A DNA stretch of 64,000 nucleotides from Flavobacterium fluvii (GTDB taxonomy: Bacteria > Bacteroidota > Bacteroidia > Flavobacteriales > Flavobacteriaceae). The notes beneath the pieces were generated by a model. The model was given only the letters and a program-made list of their open reading frames with translations. It ran no database searches and was not told where the DNA came from. Location: assembly GCF_900129545.1 (NCBI RefSeq), contig NZ_FQWB01000009.1, forward strand, positions 51,669 through 115,668, read 5' to 3'. Of the stretch, positions 33,349 to 43,419 are shown piece by piece (the stretch's first letter is position 1; every line of letters begins with the position of its first letter). The position numbers and the translations under genes were made by a program.

Positions 33349-35538
33349 TTATTTGGTAAGCAACAATTCCCTGTATTTGGTCAATGTCCAAGTTTCATCA
33401 TCCACCAACAACTCCAATTTGTCGCAGTGATTTCTGATTTCTTCGAAATAAGGTTTCACTTTATTGCAATAAGCTTCCGCCATTTTTTGGGCACTCTCCA
33501 AATGATTGGCTTTCTTTCTTTCGTTGGTCATCGCTTCCACTTTAGAATTGATTCCTTCGATATGCCCAGAAACTTCCCTGATGAGAATAATTTGTTCTTT
33601 GGCCAACGTTTTGAACTCGTCTCCAAAAATTTCCTTTAACCCTTTTACGTTTTCGATCAAGGTATTTTGGTAGCGAATAGCCGTTGGAATCACGTGATTT
33701 TGTGACAAATCGCCCAAAACTCTACCCTCGATTTGAATTTTCTTGGTGTATTCTTCCAATTCGATTTCGTAACGCGCTTCCACTTCCACTTGGTTCATGA
33801 TTCCCATTTCCGAGAACAAATCCAAGGCTTGTTTGGAAGCTCTGGCTTTCAAGGCTTCAGGAGTTGTTTTGAAATTACTCAAACCTCTTTTGGCAGCTTC
33901 TTTTTCCCAAGCTTCGCTGTAACCGTCTCCTTCAAAAAGGATTTTTTTGGATTGTTTGATGTATTCTCTCAATACATTGAATATTGCATCATCCTTTTTC
34001 ATGTCCTTGCTTTCAATCAAGGCATCCACTTCAATTTTGAAGTCTTTCAATTGCTTGGCAACAATCGTGTTCAAAGTCGTCATTGCATTCGAACAGTTGG
34101 CCGATGAACCCACAGCCCTGAACTCGAATTTATTCCCCGTAAAGGCAAATGGCGAAGTCCTGTTTCTGTCGGTATTATCCAAAAGAACGTCCGGAATTTT
34201 ACCAACTACGTTCAATTTTAAATCCGTTTTTTCTTCTGGCGATAATTTCCCTTTGGTTACACCTTCCAATTCTTCCAAAACTTTGGTCAATTGTTCTCCA
34301 ATAAAAACTGAAATAATGGCTGGCGGCGCTTCATTGGCCCCCAATCTATGGTCGTTACTGGCTGTTGCAATGGCTCCTCTCAACAAGGATTCATAATCAT
34401 TTACCGCTTTGATGGTGTTGATAAAGAAAGCCAAAAACTGCAAATTACTCATTGGCGTTTTGCTGGGACTCAACAAATTGACTCCTGTATCTGTTGCCAG
34501 TGACCAATTGTTGTGTTTCCCGGAACCATTTACTCCCTTGAATGGTTTTTCGTGTAGCAATACTTTCAAATCGTGACGTTCTGCCACTTTTTGCATTACG
34601 TCCATCAACAAGCAATTGTGATCTACGGCTAGATTTGTTTCTTCGAAAATAGGTGCCAACTCAAATTGGTTGGGAGCTACTTCGTTATGACGCGTTTTTA
34701 CCGGAATTCCGAGCAACATGCATTCTTGCTCCAAATCTCTCATATAGGACAAAGCACGAGTTGGAATAGAACCAAAATAATGGTCGTCCAATTGTTGTCC
34801 CTTGGCAGAAGTATGACCCAACAATGTTCTTCCTGTCATGATTAAATCAGGACGAGAATTTGCCAAACCACTGTCAACCAAGAAATATTCTTGTTCCCAA
34901 CCCAAAGTGGCAGTAACTTTCTTCACGTTTTTGTCGAAATATTTACATACTTCAGTTGCCGCTTCATCTATGGCAGACAAGGCTCTCAACAATGGAATCT
35001 TATTATCCAATGCTTCTCCTGTGTAGGAAATAAAAACGGTTGGAATACATAAAGTCGTTCCATATATAAATGCCGGAGATGTTGGATCCCAAGCCGTATA
35101 ACCTCTTGCCTCAAAAGTATTTCTGATTCCTCCATGCGGAAAACTGGATGCGTCTGGTTCTTGTTGTACCAATTGTCCACCACCAAATTTTTCTACTGGA
35201 TCGCTGCCGTCATAAGAAGTTTCGAAGAACGCATCGTGTTTTTCGGCAGTGGTTCCCGTTAGAGGTTGAAACCAGTGTGTATAATGGGTTACCCCTTTTG
35301 ACAAAGCCCACTCTTTCATTCCCATTGCAATATAATCGGCTAACTTTCTGTCAATTTTAGTTCCGTGTTGGATTGCTCCTTGTACTCCTTTTAAAGCATC
35401 TGAAGTCAGATATTGCTTCATTGCCTTTTCGTTGAATACATTTGACCCAAAAATGATTGATTTCCTGTCGGTCTCTTCAAATGGTACCGCCTTTCTGGAC
35501 GAAGCTTCTTTCAAAGCTTGAAAACGTAATGTTGACAT
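33349..35538 (-). CDS. glnN: Glutamine synthetase type III
   Basis: Makes glutamine from glutamate, ammonia and ATP. At 729 residues it is the large GSIII form known from Bacteroides. Seen: VTHYTHWFQPLTGTTAEKHD, FPHGGIRNTFEARGYTAWDP, LGWEQEYFLVD, RHNEVAPNQFELAPIFEETN, NGSGKHNNWSLATDTG and NRTSPFAFTGNKFEFRAVGS. Dodecameric and cytoplasmic by family. It is divergent from a GSII gene with a 457-nt AT-rich spacer that probably carries shared nitrogen control. Confidence 0.97.
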   Translation of the reverse strand: MSTLRFQALKEASSRKAVPFEETDRKSIIFGSNVFNEKAMKQYLTSDALKGVQGAIQHGTKIDRKLADYIAMGMKEWALSKGVTHYTHWFQPLTGTTAEKHDAFFETSYDGSDPVEKFGGGQLVQQEPDASSFPHGGIRNTFEARGYTAWDPTSPAFIYGTTLCIPTVFISYTGEALDNKIPLLRALSAIDEAATEVCKYFDKNVKKVTATLGWEQEYFLVDSGLANSRPDLIMTGRTLLGHTSAKGQQLDDHYFGSIPTRALSYMRDLEQECMLLGIPVKTRHNEVAPNQFELAPIFEETNLAVDHNCLLMDVMQKVAERHDLKVLLHEKPFKGVNGSGKHNNWSLATDTGVNLLSPSKTPMSNLQFLAFFINTIKAVNDYESLLRGAIATASNDHRLGANEAPPAIISVFIGEQLTKVLEELEGVTKGKLSPEEKTDLKLNVVGKIPDVLLDNTDRNRTSPFAFTGNKFEFRAVGSSANCSNAMTTLNTIVAKQLKDFKIEVDALIESKDMKKDDAIFNVLREYIKQSKKILFEGDGYSEAWEKEAAKRGLSNFKTTPEALKARASKQALDLFSEMGIMNQVEVEARYEIELEEYTKKIQIEGRVLGDLSQNHVIPTAIRYQNTLIENVKGLKEIFGDEFKTLAKEQIILIREVSGHIEGINSKVEAMTNERKKANHLESAQKMAEAYCNKVKPYFEEIRNHCDKLELLVDDETWTLTKYRELLLTK

Positions 35539-35860
35539 AATAATTGCTTTTTATTGAATTAATTTTTACCTGCAAAATACAAGAAGACAAATATAAAAAA
35601 TATAAAAGTAATAGAATATATTTAATAGGTTTCGGTTTTATTTACAATAACAATGGTAACATTAGGCAAAACACCGTAAAAAAAATCATCATTAAAGAAA
35701 CATAATCCCAAAATATAACTATCTAATTTAAAAACAAATAGCGCAAAAACAAATAGCCCTATTTTTTAGCAATAAAAAACTTAACAATTTGTTATTATTC
35801 GAAACCCGCATATTACGAATTTAATTTTTATACCTTATTTTAATCACAATTTTTTAGTTA

Positions 35861-35920
35861 TACCCCCCTAATATTACAATTTTACCAAAAATAACATTCT
35901 TATAAATAAAAAATACCCCC
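35861..35920. promoter_or_regulatory. Paired TACCCCC motifs upstream of the GSII gene
   Basis: TACCCCC occurs at 35861-35867 and 35914-35920, 53 bp apart (about five helical turns), in otherwise almost pure AT sequence between the two divergent glutamine synthetase genes. Possible activator or repressor sites; not assigned to any known regulator. Confidence 0.3.
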
Positions 35921-35926
35921 TCTATT

Positions 35927-35956
35927 TTTACCCATCACTAAATTAATATATATTTG
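35927..35956 (+). promoter_or_regulatory. Promoter of the GSII gene
   Basis: TATATTTG (35949-35956) matches the -7 consensus; TTTA sits at the -33 position with an 18-nt spacer, one base off TTTG. The leader is about 35 nt. Confidence 0.55.
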
Positions 35957-35995
35957 CATCAGAATTTCAAAAAATTAATTTATATATTTTATATC

Positions 35996-37012
35996 ATGGC
36001 AAAAATTAAATTAGAGTACCTTTGGTTAGACGGTTATGAACCAACACAAAATCTTAGAAGTAAAACCAAAGTAGAAGAACACGAAAATTTTCAAGGAACT
36101 TTGGCAGAAATTGGAAATTGGTCTTTTGACGGTTCTTCAACAAAACAAGCTGAAGGTGGTTCTTCTGACTGTTTATTAGTACCAGTAGCTATTTATCCAG
36201 ATCCAACTCGTATCAATGGATACTTGGTAATGTCAGAAGTTATGTTTGCTGATGGAGCTCCACACCCTTCAAACGGTAGAGCTACTATTGATGATGATAA
36301 CGATGATTTCTGGTTTGGATTCGAACAAGAATATTTCATCATGGACACTAAAACATTATTGCCTTTAGGATTTCCAGTTGGTGGATACCCTGCACCACAA
36401 GGTATGTACTATTGTTCAGTAGGTGGAAAAAACACACACGGAAGAAAATTAGTTGAAGAGCATGCAGATTTATGTATTGCTGCTGGACTTAACTTTGAAG
36501 GAATCAATCAAGAAGTTGCTTGTGGACAATGGGAATTCCAATTGTTTGCCAAAGGAGCTAAAAAAGCAGGTGATGAAATCTGGGTTGCTAGATATTTACT
36601 AGATCGTTTGACTGAAAAATACGGATACTATATTGAATACCACCCAAAACCACTAGGTGATACCGATTGGAATGGTTCTGGTATGCACGCCAACTTCTCT
36701 AACGAAGTGCTAAGAACATGTGGAGACAAAGCAGTATATGACAAAATATGTGAAGCTTTCCGTCCAGTTGTTGAAGAGCACATCGCAGTTTACGGAGCTT
36801 ACAACGAGCAACGTTTGACTGGTAAACACGAAACTGCTTCTATCCATGATTTCTCTTACGGAGTATCTGACAGAGGAGCTTCAATCAGAATCCCTTTATA
36901 TACTGTACAACACGGTTGGAAAGGATACCTTGAAGACAGAAGACCAGCATCTAATGGTGATCCATACAAAATTGCTGCAAGAATTATCAAAACTGTAAAA
37001 TCAGCATTGTAA
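35996..37012 (+). CDS. Glutamine synthetase, type II (eukaryote-like)
   Basis: A second, unrelated-size glutamine synthetase of 338 residues. The ATG at 35996 (MAKIKLEYLWLDGYEPTQNL) is chosen because the promoter overlaps the upstream frame. GSII features: IGNWSFDGSSTKQAEGGSSD near the N-terminus, WFGFEQEYFIMD with the active-site Glu residues, INQEVACGQWEFQ, WNGSGMHANFS, and ASIRIP. Several early codons are A/T-rich, suggesting strong expression. A terminator follows. Confidence 0.96.
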   Translation: MAKIKLEYLWLDGYEPTQNLRSKTKVEEHENFQGTLAEIGNWSFDGSSTKQAEGGSSDCLLVPVAIYPDPTRINGYLVMSEVMFADGAPHPSNGRATIDDDNDDFWFGFEQEYFIMDTKTLLPLGFPVGGYPAPQGMYYCSVGGKNTHGRKLVEEHADLCIAAGLNFEGINQEVACGQWEFQLFAKGAKKAGDEIWVARYLLDRLTEKYGYYIEYHPKPLGDTDWNGSGMHANFSNEVLRTCGDKAVYDKICEAFRPVVEEHIAVYGAYNEQRLTGKHETASIHDFSYGVSDRGASIRIPLYTVQHGWKGYLEDRRPASNGDPYKIAARIIKTVKSAL

Positions 37013-37031
37013 TTCGCATCCAATTATAACT

Positions 37032-37068
37032 AAAAAGTGCTTTCAGAAATGAAGGCACTTTTTTTTTA
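37032..37068 (+). terminator. Terminator after the GSII gene
   Basis: AAAAGTGCTTTC pairs with GAAGGCACTTTT (one bulge) and runs into T9. Confidence 0.9.
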
Positions 37069-37164
37069 TGCCTAGATTATGTAATTTATACTTTATTTTA
37101 GAAATAAGTTTTAAACTTAAGCAATCAAAAAGTATCTTTACCGAACTATAAAATTATTATTTTC

Positions 37165-38121
37165 ATGATTGTCTGGACTCTATTTTTAGCAGCTATAATA
37201 CTATTTCTTGGACTTGATTTAGGTGTTTTCAACAAAACGCCACATGTTATTGGCGCCAAGGAAGCCAGTAAGTGGACTGCCGTATTTGTAACAATTTCTT
37301 TCCTGTTTTCTGGAGTTATTTTTTGGCTCTATCAAAACAATTACATCGCCAACCCCGATGGACTAAAACCTGCAGCTGCATCCATAAAATATCTTACTGG
37401 ATACTTAATCGAATTATCATTGAGTATTGACAACATATTCGTGATTGCCATCATTTTTTCTTCCTTTAAAATACCACAAAAATACCAACATCGCGTATTG
37501 TTTTGGGGAATTTTGGGAGCTATTGTCTTTAGGGGGTTAATGATTTATTTTGGCGTTATGCTTATCAATAAATTTAGCTGGACAACCTACTTGTTTGGTG
37601 CTTTTTTGATTTTCACGGCCCTAAAAATGTTGTTTACCAAAGAAGAGGAAGAATTCAAACCAAAAAACTCCTTGATCTACAAGCTATTGGGAAAAATAGT
37701 TCCAATTACCAATCACGTCGAGAAGGAACATTTTTTTGTAAAAATTAAGGAAAAAACTTTTGCAACTCCTTTATTTGTGGCACTAATCGTTATTGAAGTA
37801 ATGGACGTCGTATTTGCCTTGGATAGTGTTCCCGCAATTTTAGCCATTACCTCAGACCCTTTTTTAGTATTCAGTTCCAATATTTTTGCCATCTTGGGAT
37901 TGCGTTCGATGTATTTCTTTTTGGCCCATATGTTGGAGAAATTTGCCCATTTAGAATACAGTCTTATTGCCATTTTGACTTTTGTAGGACTGAAAATGTT
38001 GCTTAAAGACTTTTTGGAAATTCCAGAATGGTTATCGTTGAGTTTTATTGCACTTTCACTTATTACGGGAGTCGTCGTTTCTTTGCAACTGGGCAAAGAC
38101 GAAGTTTCCAAGGAAAAATAA
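37165..38121 (+). CDS. TerC/Alx-family membrane protein
   Basis: A 318-residue protein with about nine membrane helices. TerC signature: LIELSLSIDNIFVIAIIFSS (helix with conserved Asp and Asn), FWGILGAIVFRGLMIYFGVM, and VMDVVFALDSVPAILAIT with conserved Asp residues. E. coli Alx exports manganese and TerC members link to tellurium resistance and metal loading of exported proteins. No yybP-ykoY-like leader is visible here. Confidence 0.93.
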   Translation: MIVWTLFLAAIILFLGLDLGVFNKTPHVIGAKEASKWTAVFVTISFLFSGVIFWLYQNNYIANPDGLKPAAASIKYLTGYLIELSLSIDNIFVIAIIFSSFKIPQKYQHRVLFWGILGAIVFRGLMIYFGVMLINKFSWTTYLFGAFLIFTALKMLFTKEEEEFKPKNSLIYKLLGKIVPITNHVEKEHFFVKIKEKTFATPLFVALIVIEVMDVVFALDSVPAILAITSDPFLVFSSNIFAILGLRSMYFFLAHMLEKFAHLEYSLIAILTFVGLKMLLKDFLEIPEWLSLSFIALSLITGVVVSLQLGKDEVSKEK

Positions 38122-38147
38122 CTAATACAACTTCAAATCATAAAATA

Positions 38148-38177
38148 AAAAAAGGAAATCTCTCGATTTCCTTTTTT
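38148..38177. terminator. Bidirectional terminator between the TerC and lipoprotein genes
   Basis: AAAGGAAATC (38151-38160) pairs with GATTTCCTTT (38165-38174), loop TCTC, with A- and T-runs on both sides. Confidence 0.9.
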
Positions 38178-38194
38178 TATGGGGGTCAAACTTC

Positions 38195-38713
38195 TTAGAA
38201 ATTAATCTTTTGCACTTGACTTTCTTTTAAATCTAGAGCATTCATAACTTCTAAATAATTATTGGTATTAACTGTAGAAGCAAAATCAGCAGGAACTACA
38301 ACTATTCTAAAAATTTGATTTAATCTATATTCATTTGGAACGGTTATCAAATCTGTTCCACTCAAATAAATATCAACGTATGAATAGGTAAAATTGAAAT
38401 TAAATGAAAAATCTCGGGCATCGTTAAGTTGATAATATGTTTCCGGCAAAAACTCCCAAATTGCTTTACCATTGTCTACTCCTCCTAAACGATATACCAA
38501 AACTACATCTGAATCATATAATGTGTTAGGAAAATTAAATCTAACCTTAAAATTGTTGCCCGAAGTAAAATTATAGTAGTTACTACTTGTATTCTCATAG
38601 ACAATACCTATTAATCCATCCTGGCCCGGAGCACCCGGAGGTCCTTCTGGTCCTGTACATCCTTGGAAACCAAACATTCCAATCACGGCTAAAAGTGTAA
38701 ATATTTTTTTCAT
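38195..38713 (-). CDS. Lipoprotein with a short collagen-like stretch
   Basis: 172 residues. The signal peptide ends in lipobox FQGC (Cys19), followed at once by GPEGPPGAPGQDGLIG, five Gly-X-Y triplets as in collagen-like proteins. The rest is a beta-rich domain with aromatic strands (YYNFTSGNNFKVRFNFPNTL, DFSFNFNFTYSYVDIYLSG). The name family is common in Bacteroidota, but the function is unknown. A 28-nt palindrome lies 58 nt before the start. Confidence 0.7.
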   Translation of the reverse strand: MKKIFTLLAVIGMFGFQGCTGPEGPPGAPGQDGLIGIVYENTSSNYYNFTSGNNFKVRFNFPNTLYDSDVVLVYRLGGVDNGKAIWEFLPETYYQLNDARDFSFNFNFTYSYVDIYLSGTDLITVPNEYRLNQIFRIVVVPADFASTVNTNNYLEVMNALDLKESQVQKINF

Positions 38714-38770
38714 AATTTTTTATTTTTTTATGGGTTCGTATAGGCTATTCCAAAAACCAAACCAAAATTA

Positions 38771-38798
38771 TTATTTTCAATAAATTTATTGAAAATAA
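38771..38798. promoter_or_regulatory. Perfect 28-nt palindrome upstream of the collagen-like lipoprotein gene
   Basis: The half-site TTATTTTCAATAAA is followed at once by its exact reverse complement. A perfect even-length palindrome of this size, 58 nt before a start codon, suggests an operator, although AT-rich sequence makes chance palindromes likelier. Confidence 0.45.
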
Positions 38799-39017
38799 AT
38801 TGAATTGCATTTCAAATCATCAAAAAAAGCAAATCATATATGGCAATACAAGGCTTCACGCCCAAAGATAAGCTTACTAAGCAACACCATATTTTTTTTC
38901 AACAGTCCATCTCTTTGATAAATAAATCCATAAAATGAACATTCCCAAAAGAATACTAAATTCCATATTGGATATTAATGGAACAAAAACAAGCCGCTTA
39001 AAGCCATTATAAAAACA

Positions 39018-39046
39018 AAAAGCATCCCTTTCGAGATGCTTTTTTA
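39018..39046 (-). terminator. Terminator after the 1342-aa exported protein
   Basis: AAAAGCATC (39018-39026) pairs with GATGCTTTT (39035-39043), loop CCTTTCGA. A-rich sequence on the left gives the minus-strand T-run. Confidence 0.75.
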
Positions 39047-39064
39047 TTAAAGATTAAATTAAAA

Positions 39065-42000
39065 TTAATTTTTTATGACTTGTTTTGTAGTTGACCCAAT
39101 ATTAGTAATTACTGTTATGAAATAATACCCCGATGCAGTAAAATTATAAGGGACAAGAACTTCTTTGTTCAAAGAACTAGGAGTAGGATCATTATAAGTA
39201 AACAACAAGGCACCTCCAACAGTACTTCTCACTTCAATTTTTACAGGTGAAGAATAACTAAATTTATAGGTAACAGTAGCTTGACTAACAATTGGAACAG
39301 GATTAACAATAAAAGCTGCTCTTTCTTCAACACAAGTCAAAGGAGTTTGATTGTATCCCATTGAGATTCTACAACCATCAAAGGCATTATTGATCACATC
39401 AACTGCATTGGCAAGTGCAGACAATGTCACACCAGCAGGGAGTGCTTCTCCTCCCAATGCTTTATTTGCCATTTCGAACAATTGTTGAACAGTTTTACCA
39501 TTTACAAAAGCTGGTATGTCAAAATATTTATACTCGTTAATTGTTGGAGTATAGATGTCATACGAACAACTTCTTGGCATAGGAATATTGGAACCACAAC
39601 CTCCTAATGGCGCAGCAGTTGCCAGTTTTCCTGATTGCAGAACAAAATTTCCAAGTTTACCGTTAATACCCAAATTAAGCCCTAAAGTAATGGTTTGAGC
39701 CAATAAAGTATTGTTGATATTTCCTTTTTTCAAATAGGTAGCTGCTGTTAATGCACTTATATGAGGATTACCATTTGACAACACATAACTACTTCCTCCT
39801 CCAGGCAACACTTCTATGATGGCATTTATATCAGCTGTTGTGTTTGACAACAAAACAGATTTTCCAGGCAAACCAATTCTCATCATATTTGATGGAATAG
39901 GTTCAGCATTTAAAGGATAAGAACTTAAAGCTTTTGCTATTAATCCTTTTGTTGAGTAAAGAGTACCATTTTCTTCTCCAGCACATGATTTACCACCTGC
40001 ATTTCCGTAATATCCTTGGGTATAAGTACAAAGAGCATCACAGAAATCAATCAAAAATGTTGCTTTATGACTAGCCGTTTGACAATTGTCAGTAACAACA
40101 TATTCAACTAACAATGGAACACCTGCAGCTGGCAATGAATACTGGGCCAAATTAGTTACAACTGCATTAGAACATCCTCCAGTATAAGTAAATCCAGTAA
40201 TCCATTGAGCAAAAAGTTCTTCTTTATTTTGATCACATTTAACAACTACATCTCCAGGATATGAAACAATCAGTTTTTCTGCAGCTTCAATACTGAAAGT
40301 TGCACTAACACTATCCTGAGTACAGTTGTCTTCAATGCTGTAAGTTACGGTTACACTACCACCCTCACATAATATTGGTGCTTGTGGAGTTGCAGGATTC
40401 ATTTTGGCAATGCCGTTACACCCTGCATTAACCGTTTTGAATTCTGATAACCATATTCCAAATGCTGTATTTACATCATCTTGAATTGCATAATCACATG
40501 ATGTTTTTGAAATGTTCATTGGACCAGTTACATCTACTGCTGCTGCTTTTGTAACCTTGAATGTTCTGGTTACTGAAGCATTGGTACAAGCATCATTGGC
40601 TTTATAGGTCAAGGTGATGTCGGCTCCTGCACAGAAATCAACAGTAGGAGGTGTTGACAAGAAACCGCCTGTTGCATTACAACCTGCGTTTGTTATCTTG
40701 AATTCGGCCAACCACGCATTGTAGGCTGCCGTCAATCCGGCTTGGTCTGTGTATTCACAAACGGCTTTGTTGATGCTTGCTGGTCCTGCAACGGCTACTG
40801 CGTCAGCTTTGGTTACCTTGAATGTTCTGGTTACAGAAGCATTGGTACAGGCGTCAACGGCTCTGTAGGTCAAGGTGATGTCGGCTCCTGCGCAGAAATC
40901 AACTGTGGCTGGAGGGGTTGTCAAGAAACCGCCTGTTGCATTACAACCTGTGTTTGTTATCTTGAATTCGGCCAACCACGCATTGTAGGCTGCCGTCAAT
41001 CCGGCTTGGTTCGTGTAATCACAAACCTTTTTATCTATGCTTGCTGGTCCTGCAACGGCTACTGCGTCAGCTTTGGTTACCTTGAATGTTCTGGTTACTG
41101 AAGCATTGGTACAGGCGTCAGCGGCTCTGTAGGTCAAGGTGATGTCGGCTCCTGCACAGAAATCAACTGTCGGAGGTGTTGACAAGAAACCGCCTGTTGC
41201 ATTACAACCTGCGTTTGTTATCTTGAATTCGGCCAACCAAGCATTGTAGGCTGCCGTCAATCCGGCTTGGTTCGTGTAATCACAAACCTTTTTGTCTATG
41301 CTTGCTGGTCCTGCAACGGCTACTGCGTCAGCTTTGGTTACTTTGAATGTTCTGGTTACAGAAGCATTGGTACAGGCGTCAGCGGCTCTGTAGGTCAACG
41401 TGATGTCGGCTCCTGCACAGAAATCTACTGTTGGAGGTGTTGTCAAGAAATCGCCTGTTGCATTACAACCTGCATTGGTTATCTTGAATTCGGCCAACCA
41501 AGCATTGTAGGCTGCCGTCAATCCAGCTTGGTCTGTGTAATCACAAACGGCTTTGTTGATGCTTGCTGGTCCTGTAACAGCAACAGCTTCTCCTTTATTG
41601 ATGCTGAAAGTAGCAGTACAAGAAGCTTGCTTGGCACAAGCATCCGTTACACTGAAATTAACGGTTACGCTACCTCCAGTACATAAATTTGGTGCTTTTA
41701 GGTTCAATAATCCTGAAGGAACTAATGTGCCATTTCCACCTGAAGCAGTGAATCCAGCTACCCAGGCAGCAAATGCTGTATCTAAAGCATTTTGGCTTGC
41801 ATAATCACAGGCACTTTTTGAAACATCTGGAGAACAATTAACAACAATAGGTATTGAAGGAGTTGCTGTTACTGTTCCAGAGGCTGGAGCGGTAGGACAA
41901 CCGTCTTTATTGTATGCCGTAACAGTATAAGTTCCTGCTGTAGTTACTGTAATACTTTGAGTTGTTTGACCACCAGGAGACCATAAATAAGTGTAATCAC

Positions 42001-43093
42001 CAGGAGAACCAGGGCTTGGAGTGGCGGTAATTGTTGCACTTTGCCCTACACAAAGAATATTTGCTGAATCTACAGTTACCAATGGAACACCTGCTAATTT
42101 CCCACCAATGAAATCATCAAGTGATGCGGTTACAGATTGTGAAGATCTTGTCTCAAGCAAGACTGTTGAAAAACATTTGTTGACATTATCCCCAAGTGCC
42201 GATAAATCAACAAATCCTTCATAAAATTCATTTTGCTCATATAGTTTTGGAACACGTTTTGACAAAAAATCCCAACCCTCGGGTATAGGTTCTCCTGCAG
42301 TATTATTTTCAGCAACGATACTGGCAATATTTGTAGTTTCCAAGTTGCCATTTGTATTAGGAACAATGCTGCTAGATTCATCAGTAACATCTCCTCCGCC
42401 TATCCATCTATATACTTTTACGGTACCTAAACGACCACCACCGGTAAAATCAGCAAGAACCAAAATATCTCCTCGAGAATGTTCTGGATCGAATATTTTA
42501 TTGCCATTTATTTCAACTGGGCCTGTGCCATTCTGATAAAACCAGAATCCTATTTGGGCATCCCCATTATTGGAAGTTCTATCACCCGCAAAAACCAAAT
42601 AGTTTCCACCAGTTAATGTTTTAATACTATTAGTAGCTTGATCATAATAACTAACTGTATTAACCAACCCGGCAGCACCATTGGCAATATCATTTTTGGC
42701 TTTAGTTTGGCCATCGGCCCATACTTGAGCATTGGCAAAAAGGAAATCCTTGGAACCTTCCGTGAATTGATTGTCGATTGTACCATTGCCAAATGGATCT
42801 TGAAAATGAACAACACTACTATTGTACGACCATTCATTTGCCTTTCCATCAATAACAATTGTTGGTGGCGGAACAATTGTTTGCGCCGATAAAAAATTGG
42901 AAAACAAAAAAAGCATAAACAGTAAAATCAAACTGCCTATACCTCTGCCACTACTCGACCGATTCGAGTACCCATTCTCCTTTAAGTCGTCTTTGGAAAA
43001 ATCAAACTTAAAGCTACTTTCTTCACTGGTTTCAAAGATCAAGTCTTTGGGAGTGAAAAGGTTTAAAAAACCTGGTAACGTAAATCTTTTCAT
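39065..43093 (-). CDS. Giant exported repeat protein with T9SS-type C-terminus
   Basis: 1342 residues. A long N-terminal extension (about 50 residues) precedes a hydrophobic signal, GSLILLFMLFLFSNFLSAQ. Next come a domain starting TIVIDGKANEW, a PKD-like module (ATPSPGSPGDYTYLWSPGGQ) and at least four near-identical modules of about 87 residues (KADAVAVAGPASI..., VCDYTNQAGLTAAYNAWLAE, VDFCAGADITLTY). Regular Cys pairs suggest disulfides. The end (VKIEVRSTVGGALLFTY, then SGYYFITVITNIGSTTKQVI) fits type IX sorting domains, so it is probably displayed or released at the surface. Adhesin or matrix role is inference. Confidence 0.8.
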   Translation of the reverse strand: MKRFTLPGFLNLFTPKDLIFETSEESSFKFDFSKDDLKENGYSNRSSSGRGIGSLILLFMLFLFSNFLSAQTIVPPPTIVIDGKANEWSYNSSVVHFQDPFGNGTIDNQFTEGSKDFLFANAQVWADGQTKAKNDIANGAAGLVNTVSYYDQATNSIKTLTGGNYLVFAGDRTSNNGDAQIGFWFYQNGTGPVEINGNKIFDPEHSRGDILVLADFTGGGRLGTVKVYRWIGGGDVTDESSSIVPNTNGNLETTNIASIVAENNTAGEPIPEGWDFLSKRVPKLYEQNEFYEGFVDLSALGDNVNKCFSTVLLETRSSQSVTASLDDFIGGKLAGVPLVTVDSANILCVGQSATITATPSPGSPGDYTYLWSPGGQTTQSITVTTAGTYTVTAYNKDGCPTAPASGTVTATPSIPIVVNCSPDVSKSACDYASQNALDTAFAAWVAGFTASGGNGTLVPSGLLNLKAPNLCTGGSVTVNFSVTDACAKQASCTATFSINKGEAVAVTGPASINKAVCDYTDQAGLTAAYNAWLAEFKITNAGCNATGDFLTTPPTVDFCAGADITLTYRAADACTNASVTRTFKVTKADAVAVAGPASIDKKVCDYTNQAGLTAAYNAWLAEFKITNAGCNATGGFLSTPPTVDFCAGADITLTYRAADACTNASVTRTFKVTKADAVAVAGPASIDKKVCDYTNQAGLTAAYNAWLAEFKITNTGCNATGGFLTTPPATVDFCAGADITLTYRAVDACTNASVTRTFKVTKADAVAVAGPASINKAVCEYTDQAGLTAAYNAWLAEFKITNAGCNATGGFLSTPPTVDFCAGADITLTYKANDACTNASVTRTFKVTKAAAVDVTGPMNISKTSCDYAIQDDVNTAFGIWLSEFKTVNAGCNGIAKMNPATPQAPILCEGGSVTVTYSIEDNCTQDSVSATFSIEAAEKLIVSYPGDVVVKCDQNKEELFAQWITGFTYTGGCSNAVVTNLAQYSLPAAGVPLLVEYVVTDNCQTASHKATFLIDFCDALCTYTQGYYGNAGGKSCAGEENGTLYSTKGLIAKALSSYPLNAEPIPSNMMRIGLPGKSVLLSNTTADINAIIEVLPGGGSSYVLSNGNPHISALTAATYLKKGNINNTLLAQTITLGLNLGINGKLGNFVLQSGKLATAAPLGGCGSNIPMPRSCSYDIYTPTINEYKYFDIPAFVNGKTVQQLFEMANKALGGEALPAGVTLSALANAVDVINNAFDGCRISMGYNQTPLTCVEERAAFIVNPVPIVSQATVTYKFSYSSPVKIEVRSTVGGALLFTYNDPTPSSLNKEVLVPYNFTASGYYFITVITNIGSTTKQVIKN
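40556..41600. repeat. Tandem 261-264-bp coding repeats in the 1342-aa protein
   Basis: The landmark AATGTTCTGGTTAC recurs near 40560, 40821, 41085 and 41346, giving a period of 261-264 bp (87-88 codons). The units are close to identical at the DNA level, with small substitutions. Confidence 0.9.
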
Positions 43094-43419
43094 AATGTTA
43101 AAGTGTTAGTTAACACCACATTATTGGAAATTAAATTTGTAGATTGGAGGGAATTTGTCGTAGGTTTAAACAAAAAATTCTTTGAGGATGTTAAAGTTAT
43201 TCAAGTCATTTGAATTCAAACAACTTTTCCCATGAACTATCAGATTTTATCGATTAAATACACTTTTAATCCAATCAAGACTATTAAATCAGTATTAAAT
43301 ATGTTAATTTTTTATCTTACACAAACACCAACCTCCATTTTATTATAATAAATCATGAATTTAATTATCAGAATTGTCGACTTATAAATACTGGTATTTC
43401 CATTTAATTGTGAGCTCAT

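Noticed and set aside
40742..41686. Plus-strand open frames antisense to the 1342-aa protein
   Set aside because: Same reason: repeated shadows of the 261-264-bp coding units.
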